NCBI GenBank assembly: GCA_964432875.1
Contig: CAYSPJ010000193.1
Location: forward strand, 1-7,381
From: JACJYE01 sp964432875
GTDB taxonomy: Bacteria; Bacteroidota; Bacteroidia; Chitinophagales; Saprospiraceae
Direction: 5' to 3'
Length of the DNA: 7,381 nt
Part shown: positions 1-5,300 of the stretch, piece after piece
How the letters are laid out: each line of letters opens with the position of its first letter
Numbering within the stretch: position 1 is the first letter of the stretch
Made by a program: the position numbers and the translations under genes
The notes under the pieces: model-generated
Databases searched by the model: none
Told to the model about the DNA's origin: nothing
What the model saw: only the letters and a program-made list of their open reading frames with translations

Positions 1-1305
1 TATGCCGACAAGGTACAGGAACTGAGCCCGTATTTTTCCGAGTACGCCCTCATCAAATATCGCGTCTTGGTCGAAGTGCAATACTTTATCGCTTTGTGCG
101 AGTTGCCCTTGCCTCAATTGAGCAGTTTCCCGAAGGTGGGCTATGGCGAGCTGGAGCGCCTGGTCAACCGCTTTGCCGTAGAGGATGCCGAGCGCATCAA
201 AGCCATTGAGCGGGTGACCAACCACGACGTCAAAGCCGTGGAATACTACTTGAAGGAGCAATTCGACGCGCTAGGGCTGGGGGCGTATAAGGAGTTCATC
301 CATTTTGGGCTCACCTCACAGGATATCAACAACACCGCCACGCCTTTGCTGCTGAAGCAGGCGCTAGAAAACGTATATCTTCCTGCCATCCAGAAGCTGC
401 GCAGCGAGCTGGAAGCCCTGGGGCAGCGCTGGGCGGGTGTGCCCATGCTGGCGCGCACCCACGGCCAGCCCGCCTCGCCCACTACCATGGGCAAGGAGCT
501 GCTGGTCTTCATCGCCCGCCTGGACGAGCAGTTGCGGCAGTTGGCGAGCATCCCTTACCGGGCCAAGTTCGGCGGGGCTACCGGCAACTTCAATGCCCAC
601 TACGCGGCTTATCCCGAGATGGATTGGCATCAGTTTGGCGAGGCTTTCGTAAGGGAGCGTCTCAGCCTGGAGCGGGCTTTCCCCACCACCCAGATCGAGC
701 ACTACGACAACCTGGCGGCCATCTTCATGGCCTTGATGCGCATGAATACCATCCTCATCGACTTCTGCCGCGATGCCTGGGCTTACATCTCGATGGACTA
801 CTTCCGCCAGCAGGCGGTGGCGGGAGAGGTCGGATCTTCGGCCATGCCCCACAAAGTAAACCCCATCGACTTTGAAAACGCCGAGGGCAACCTGGGCCTG
901 GCCAACGCCCTTTTTGCCCATCTGGCCGACAAGCTGCCCATCTCCCGCCTCCAGCGCGACCTGACCGATAGCACCGTACTACGCAATATCGGCGTACCCG
1001 TAGCCCATACCCTCATCGCCCTCAAATCGGCACTCAAAGGTTTGGGCAAGCTGTCGCTCAACGAGGCCAAGCTACACCAAGACCTGGAGAACCACTGGGT
1101 GGTCATCGCCGAAGCTATCCAGAATATCCTCCGCCGCGAGGGCTACGAGCAGCCCTACGAGGCGCTCAAGGCGCTCACCCGCGGCAAGGAGCGCATCTCC
1201 CGCCAGGATATGCACGATTTTATCGATGGGCTGAGCGTGAGCGCTGCCCTGAAGGAGGAGCTGAAGCGGCTTTCGCCGCATAATTATATCGGCAGGGTAG
1301 GGTAG
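1..1305 (+). CDS. purB: Adenylosuccinate lyase, 5'-truncated by the window edge
   Basis: This enzyme of purine synthesis acts twice in the cytoplasm: it splits SAICAR to AICAR plus fumarate, and adenylosuccinate to AMP plus fumarate. The reading frame is open from base 1, and its first residues (YADKVQELSPYFSEYALIKY) align by recall with residue ~16 onward of E. coli PurB. About 16 residues (~48 bases) therefore lie before the window, and the TTG at 67 is not the start. The window encodes 434 residues; E. coli PurB has 456. Visible motifs are TNHDVKAVEYYLKE, FIHFGLTSQDINN, RTHGQPASPTTMGKE with the catalytic histidine codon at 460-462, and the mobile-loop signature GSSAMPHKVNPIDFEN with the catalytic serine at 835-840. 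QRDLTDSTVLRN and the C-terminal NYIGR follow. The protein stops a few residues earlier than E. coli PurB. The family is the fumarase/aspartase superfamily, E. coli-like PurB branch. No active-site residue appears to be missing. The identification is close to certain; only the exact start is unknown. Confidence 0.97.
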   Translation, partial: YADKVQELSPYFSEYALIKYRVLVEVQYFIALCELPLPQLSSFPKVGYGELERLVNRFAVEDAERIKAIERVTNHDVKAVEYYLKEQFDALGLGAYKEFIHFGLTSQDINNTATPLLLKQALENVYLPAIQKLRSELEALGQRWAGVPMLARTHGQPASPTTMGKELLVFIARLDEQLRQLASIPYRAKFGGATGNFNAHYAAYPEMDWHQFGEAFVRERLSLERAFPTTQIEHYDNLAAIFMALMRMNTILIDFCRDAWAYISMDYFRQQAVAGEVGSSAMPHKVNPIDFENAEGNLGLANALFAHLADKLPISRLQRDLTDSTVLRNIGVPVAHTLIALKSALKGLGKLSLNEAKLHQDLENHWVVIAEAIQNILRREGYEQPYEALKALTRGKERISRQDMHDFIDGLSVSAALKEELKRLSPHNYIGRVG

Positions 1306-1320
1306 GGCTTGGTGGGAAAA

Positions 1321-1416
1321 GTAAAAAGTAAAAAGTAAAAAGTAAAAAGTAAAAAGTAAAATGGAACGAAGTGACATCCCGTCTGAACGAAGTGAAGCGG
1401 GAAGTAAAAAGTAAAA
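1321..1416. repeat. Heptanucleotide tandem repeat (GTAAAAA)n in two blocks
   Basis: Between purB and the next gene the unit GTAAAAA is repeated head to tail. Five perfect copies plus six bases of a sixth occupy 1321-1361, and almost two more copies occupy 1404-1416, ending nine bases before the ATG at 1426. Between the blocks is a 42-base interlude carrying the 11-mer GAACGAAGTGA twice (1364-1374 and 1385-1395) and a weak CCCG/CGGG pair around the second copy. Because the unit is seven bases, copy-number change would shift spacing in the leader of the downstream gene rather than any coding frame. Similar short tandem heptamers are known from several bacterial genomes, notably cyanobacteria. 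Whether this one is dispersed in its own genome cannot be seen here. No function is assigned. Confidence 0.9.
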
Positions 1417-1425
1417 CAGCTTAAC

Positions 1426-2007
1426 ATGATCAAAAAAGCCTCCATCTTAGCCTTGCCGCTTCTTTTTCTTGCCAGCATACTGCTGGCGCAGCCGACGAGT
1501 AGCACTCCCTCCGACGAATTCTGGGCCAACCTCCAAACGCTCTGCGGGCAAGCCTTCGCCGGGCAGGTGGACGCCGCACCCCCAGGCGATACGGCCTTCG
1601 CGGGCAAGGAGCTGATCATGCACGTGCGGCAGTGCGGGCCGGAGCAGGTACGCATCCCCTTCCACGTGGGTGCCGACCGCTCCCGTACCTGGGTGCTCAC
1701 CCGCACCTCCGAGGGCATCTTGCTCAAGCACGATCATCGCCACGAGGATGGCAGTGAAGACCATATTACTCAATACGGCGGCCATACCTCCAACCCCGGC
1801 CAGCCTCACGCCCAGGTTTTCCCCGCCGATGCCTTCACGGCAACCCTGCTCCCCGCCGCTTTCGGCAATATCTGGATGATGGAACTGGTACCCGGAGCAT
1901 ACTTCGCCTACTCGCTCCGCCGCATGGGCACCGACCGCCATTTCCGGGTGGTTTTTGATTTGACCAAGCCAGTTGAAGCGCCGCCAGCGCCTTGGGGGAG
2001 CCAGTAG
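1426..2007 (+). CDS. Secreted protein of unknown function with HDHRHEDG motif
   Basis: The product has 193 residues. Residues 1-21 form a clear Sec signal peptide: basic MIKK, then a hydrophobic core, with cleavage probably after LLA before QPT. There is no lipobox cysteine, so the mature protein is likely periplasmic or exported rather than a lipoprotein. The remainder has no transmembrane segment. Recognisable stretches are EFWANLQTLCGQAFAG (31-46), LIMHVRQC (63-70), RIPFHVGADRSRTWVLTRT (76-94), LLKHDHRHEDGSED (99-112), QYGG (116-119) and VFPADAFTATLLP (131-143), ending in APPAPWG. Cys40 and Cys70 could form a disulfide. The density of His, Asp and Glu at 102-108 could bind a metal, but that is inference. 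From memory, similar secreted hypothetical proteins occur in other bacteria including Gammaproteobacteria; I know no assigned function. The ATG is preceded by an A-rich leader and the heptamer repeat, with no Shine-Dalgarno sequence. It lies 120 bases after purB, and co-transcription is possible but unproven. Confidence 0.85.
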   Translation: MIKKASILALPLLFLASILLAQPTSSTPSDEFWANLQTLCGQAFAGQVDAAPPGDTAFAGKELIMHVRQCGPEQVRIPFHVGADRSRTWVLTRTSEGILLKHDHRHEDGSEDHITQYGGHTSNPGQPHAQVFPADAFTATLLPAAFGNIWMMELVPGAYFAYSLRRMGTDRHFRVVFDLTKPVEAPPAPWGSQ

Positions 2008-2034
2008 GTAAGGCACGCACGCGTAGCGATCAAC

Positions 2035-2066
2035 CTTGTGGAATAGCGTAGCTTTTATTCCGCGGG
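2035..2066. repeat. Imperfect palindrome, GTGGAATA...TATTCC element, copy 1
   Basis: An inverted repeat lies between the secreted-protein gene and xseB. Bases 2035-2045 pair with 2056-2066 to give an 11-bp stem, counting three G-T wobbles, around a 10-base loop. The left arm contains GTGGAATA and the right arm TATTCCGC. The loop holds GCGTAGC, also present 25 bases earlier at 2021-2027 as a direct repeat. No T-tract follows, so it is not a standard intrinsic terminator, though the hairpin might still stabilise the 3' end of the upstream transcript. A second, related palindrome with the same core is at 7242-7287. Confidence 0.65.
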
Positions 2067-2088
2067 TCAAACTGCGCCGCAGATTCCC

Positions 2089-2096
2089 TACCTTTG
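2089..2096 (+). promoter_or_regulatory. Bacteroidota-type -7 promoter element for xseB
   Basis: The sequence TACCTTTG matches the TAnnTTTG -7 consensus described for the primary sigma factor of Bacteroides and relatives. It lies 18 bases before the xseB ATG, which would give a very short leader. The matching upstream TTG/TTTG -33 element is not obvious at the expected distance. The assignment rests on the -7 match and its position. Confidence 0.55.
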
Positions 2097-2114
2097 CCAA
2101 AATTGCCAAAGAAA

Positions 2115-2300
2115 ATGAAACTGAGCTACGAAAAAGCCCTGGAAGAACTACAGCAGATTGTCGCCCAATTGCAGGAAGGCGAGCTCAGCGTGGACGAGCT
2201 GTCCGCCAAGGTCAAGCGAGCCGCTGAATTAATCGCGCACTGCCGCAGCAAGCTGCGCCAGACCGAGCAGGAATTGGAAGGGCTATTTGAAGATGAATAG
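2115..2300 (+). CDS. xseB: Exodeoxyribonuclease VII small subunit
   Basis: XseB binds in several copies to each XseA to form exonuclease VII, a cytoplasmic single-strand DNA exonuclease that works in both directions in repair and recombination. The 61-residue product matches the family closely. MKLSYEKALEELQQIV opens the first helix, LQEGELSVDELSAKVKRA forms the turn and second helix, and CRSKLRQTEQELEGLFED forms the end, a two-helix hairpin typical of PF02609. E. coli XseB is about 80 residues, so this is a compact but complete version. I chose the ATG at 2115. A TTG at 2094 is in frame but would add only the atypical MPKLPKK and would lie inside the promoter element. No Shine-Dalgarno sequence is seen. 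xseA is not next to it in this window, and xseB appears to have its own promoter. The stop codon's last base is the first base of the downstream hairpin. Confidence 0.95.
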   Translation: MKLSYEKALEELQQIVAQLQEGELSVDELSAKVKRAAELIAHCRSKLRQTEQELEGLFEDE

Positions 2301-2340
2301 CGCGCTCCTGCCGCAGGTCGAGTACTCGGCAGGAGCGCGC
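2300..2340. terminator. Strong hairpin between convergent genes, probable bidirectional terminator
   Basis: Bases 2300-2313 (GCGCGCTCCTGCCG) are a perfect inverted complement of 2327-2340, giving a 14-bp, very GC-rich stem with a 13-base loop. It fills almost the entire 46-base gap between the end of xseB and the end of the giant gene on the other strand, and its first base is the last base of the xseB stop codon. There is no run of T on either side, so it lacks the classical intrinsic-terminator signature. A role in ending or protecting both transcripts is inferred from its position. Confidence 0.7.
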
Positions 2341-2346
2341 CGGCAG

Positions 2347-5300
2347 TTAGCGGATCAAAGTCACATCCCCCTTAAGCAGCTCGCTTAGCTCACCGTCCAG
2401 GAAGCGGATTTTGACCATGTACATGTAGGTATCCGAAGGCTGCGGCTTGCCCTGGTGGTTGCCGTCCCAGCCCGTTTCAGTGCTTTCATTATTGTAAACG
2501 ATTTGCCCCCAGCGGTTGAAGACGCGGAATTCCACCACCTCGTCAAATACGCCAGTAGAGAGCACGTTGAAGAAATCGTTCACGGCATCCCCATTGGGCG
2601 TGAAGGCGTTGGGCATGCCGATTTTCGGGCGTTCTACATCGTAGAGCAAGCTGTCTGATTCTACGCAACCATCAGCAGAAGTCGCTTCGACCACAACTAA
2701 AGAGCCCTGTTGGAGCAGCGCCAGTTCCTGCATAGAAAGATCCGTCCCTTCCGCCACTAATTCTCCATTCAAAAACCAGCGGTAATTGATCGGGCCTTCA
2801 ATTTGCGGATTGGTAAAGGCATCAAAAGTCACCACCGTACCTTGACTTACTGCTTCCGCGTTGTTGGGGTCGCCAGCCAGGCTGAGGTTCAGGGCGGGAT
2901 AGACCTCGATGATAACCTCTTCCACAATCGTATCACAACGGCTGCTACTGATGTAGGTGAACGTGTATAGCCCGGTTTCTCTGGCGTTAAAACTAATCGA
3001 CGGCGCCTCCAGCACTTCCGTGGGCGTAGCCCAAAGGAAACGTTCGCCTTCGCCGCCGCCTTCGATGACTTGGGCTGAAAGCTCCACCAGCTCGCCCGGG
3101 CAGAATGGACCTTGTGGCAAGTCGAAGCTCAGTACTGGCGGCTGTACGACCTCTACCAGCACCTGTGCCGTGAGCGGCTGGCAGACCCCGTTATCCGCCA
3201 CCACAGTATAGGTGTGGGTTTGCGCCGGGCTAACGACAGGGTTGGGATCGATCACCGTGCCAAAACCAGGGTCGGTAGAAGTCCAGGTATAAGTCGAAGT
3301 TTGGTCGAAGAGGCTATTTAGTGATACCTGTTCGCCTAGACAAATGCGCAGGAGCGGTACGGTGCCCAGCAGCGGCGGCTGCCGCACTTCGACTGTAGCC
3401 GAGGCGCTGACCGGGCATCTGTCAATCTTAGCTTCGAAGGTATAGGTAGTCGTTGTAGTCGGAGTAACGATAGGGTCAAAGCAATCCGTACAGCTGATCG
3501 CCCCACCTTCCGGGTTGGTCGTCCATTCAATTTCGGTGGGCTGGAAGTCTGCCGTAGCCATGAGTTGGACGGACTCTCCAATACAAATCACCACATCGGT
3601 GGGCATCACCTGCACCGCATCGATGCGGATGACGTTAACTATGGCAAAACTCGTATCCATGCAAGCGCCATTGATAGCGATGCGCTGATAGATGACCGAA
3701 TCCAAGCCCGTGATGACCAAATTGTACAAAGAATCTCCGGTCTGCTGGCCAATTTCCGGGCTCCATTGGAACTCGATGCTTGGAAAATCAATAGGCTCAT
3801 AAACCGGGGAGGTGAGCACCAGCAGTTCTCCTTCGCAGATGGTCGTATCCGCCGGCAGGATGGCCATATCCGCCGGGAGCGAATCGACCAGGACGAATAC
3901 GGAGTCAATCTTAAAGCAGCCGGGCACAGCTACCTGAGCGTAATAGGTAGTGCCAGTAGCAGGCGAAACAGCGATGCCTGGTGCCTGGGTGCTGGTGAAG
4001 CTGGGGTCGGTGGAAGTCCACAGCGGCACCGCGCTGGCGGGCAGGAAGTTGGCCAGCAGGTCGAGCTGGTCGCCTTTGCACAACAGCAAGGTATCGGGTA
4101 GGGGGGCCTGGTTGGCATCCACCAGGCTGATGGCGATTTCAGTAATCTCTACATTAAAGGACTCGATTACGGTACAAGCGCCCCGTATGGCGGTGAGGGT
4201 ATAAGTACCGCTGTTTTGGGGGAAGGCGACCGAATTGGGGTCATTCACATCTTCGATTTGCGCCGGGCCGCTCCAGGTATAAACCACGCCGGGTTCTGGG
4301 CTGGTATTACCCAGTGAAATCGGCTCTTCCTGGCAGATGGCCACATCGTCGGAGATGTTGAGCAGCGGCGGTTGGTCCACGATGACCAGCACGCTGTCTA
4401 CCGAGGGGATAGGGCAAGTGCCGTTGTTGGCGCTGATATAATAGGTCGTCGTCTCGCTGGGCGAAACAGGAGGATTGGCCGCCGTGGAGGCAAAGCCTGG
4501 CGGATTGGACGACCAGGAGTAAGCCACGCCAGGGATAGCCGCCCCGCCGATATTGGCCGCATCGCCCAGGCAGATCTGCTGCTCGTCGCTGATATTGTAC
4601 TGGGCCGCTTCCTGTGGCAGTACCGTCATCTGCATGGAATCGGATAATTCGCAACTGGGGCCTACCAAGGTGACGGCAATCGTATAGACCCCAGGCTGTT
4701 CAGCAACAATAAATGGCGAGGGGCAATCCGTACAACTCAAGCTCACCCCCGCCGGGGCCGTCCAGGCATAAGCGGCCCCCAGGAAATTGCTGCCCGCGAC
4801 AATCTGGATCTCTTCATTGCGGCAAACCGTCACATCCGGGCCGGCATCGATATTGTAAACCTGGACGAGGACTTCCACTGTATCCTGATAGCAAACGGCG
4901 TCAACAACGGCGACGTAAGTAGTGGTTTCCTGGGGCGTGGCGATGGGGTCCAGACAGTCCAGGCAGGAGAGTGTAGTGGTATCCTTGAGCCAGGTGATGT
5001 TGTTAACGGAGCTACTGATTAGCAATTGCACCGCTTCGCCAGAGCAGATAGCGGTATCGCTAGTCAAAACCGTGAGCGGGGGTGGGGCCAATACATCCGG
5101 GGAAGAGGGCGACCAGCCAACAGAGATAGCGCCGCTTTCGATGCCGTTGCCCCAGTCGTTGATCAGCACCGCGTAAATTTCGCCCGGCTGGCAGTTGATG
5201 ACCGAGGCAAAATCGTCGCCATTGGCCCCGGGCACCGGGTTGCAGTCATAAGGGTCAGTCACGGGCAAGCCTGTGACGGGATGGATGCTGGCTAGACCCG

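Noticed and set aside
364..921. Long minus-strand open frame inside purB (185 codons)
   Set aside because: It is antisense to unmistakable PurB motifs, has no recognisable domain, and arises from the GC-rich codon composition.
1321..1416. CRISPR-like array
   Set aside because: Units are seven bases without spacers and no cas gene is present, so it is a simple tandem repeat.
1284..1727. Minus-strand open frame reading FYFLLFTF repeats
   Set aside because: The repeat peptide is just the complement of the GTAAAAA heptamer array, and the rest is antisense to the secreted-protein gene.
1447..2109. Minus-strand open frame of 220 codons opposite the secreted-protein gene
   Set aside because: The plus frame has a proper signal peptide and motif-like blocks. 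The minus frame has none and also crosses the palindrome and the xseB promoter.
2094..2114. TTG at 2094 as the start of xseB
   Set aside because: It lies within the TACCTTTG promoter element and adds a non-family MPKLPKK. ATG 2115 gives the usual XseB beginning.
3565..4101. Plus-strand open frame of 178 codons inside the giant gene
   Set aside because: Antisense shadow of the Ig/PKD-like repeat array; no domain or initiation context.
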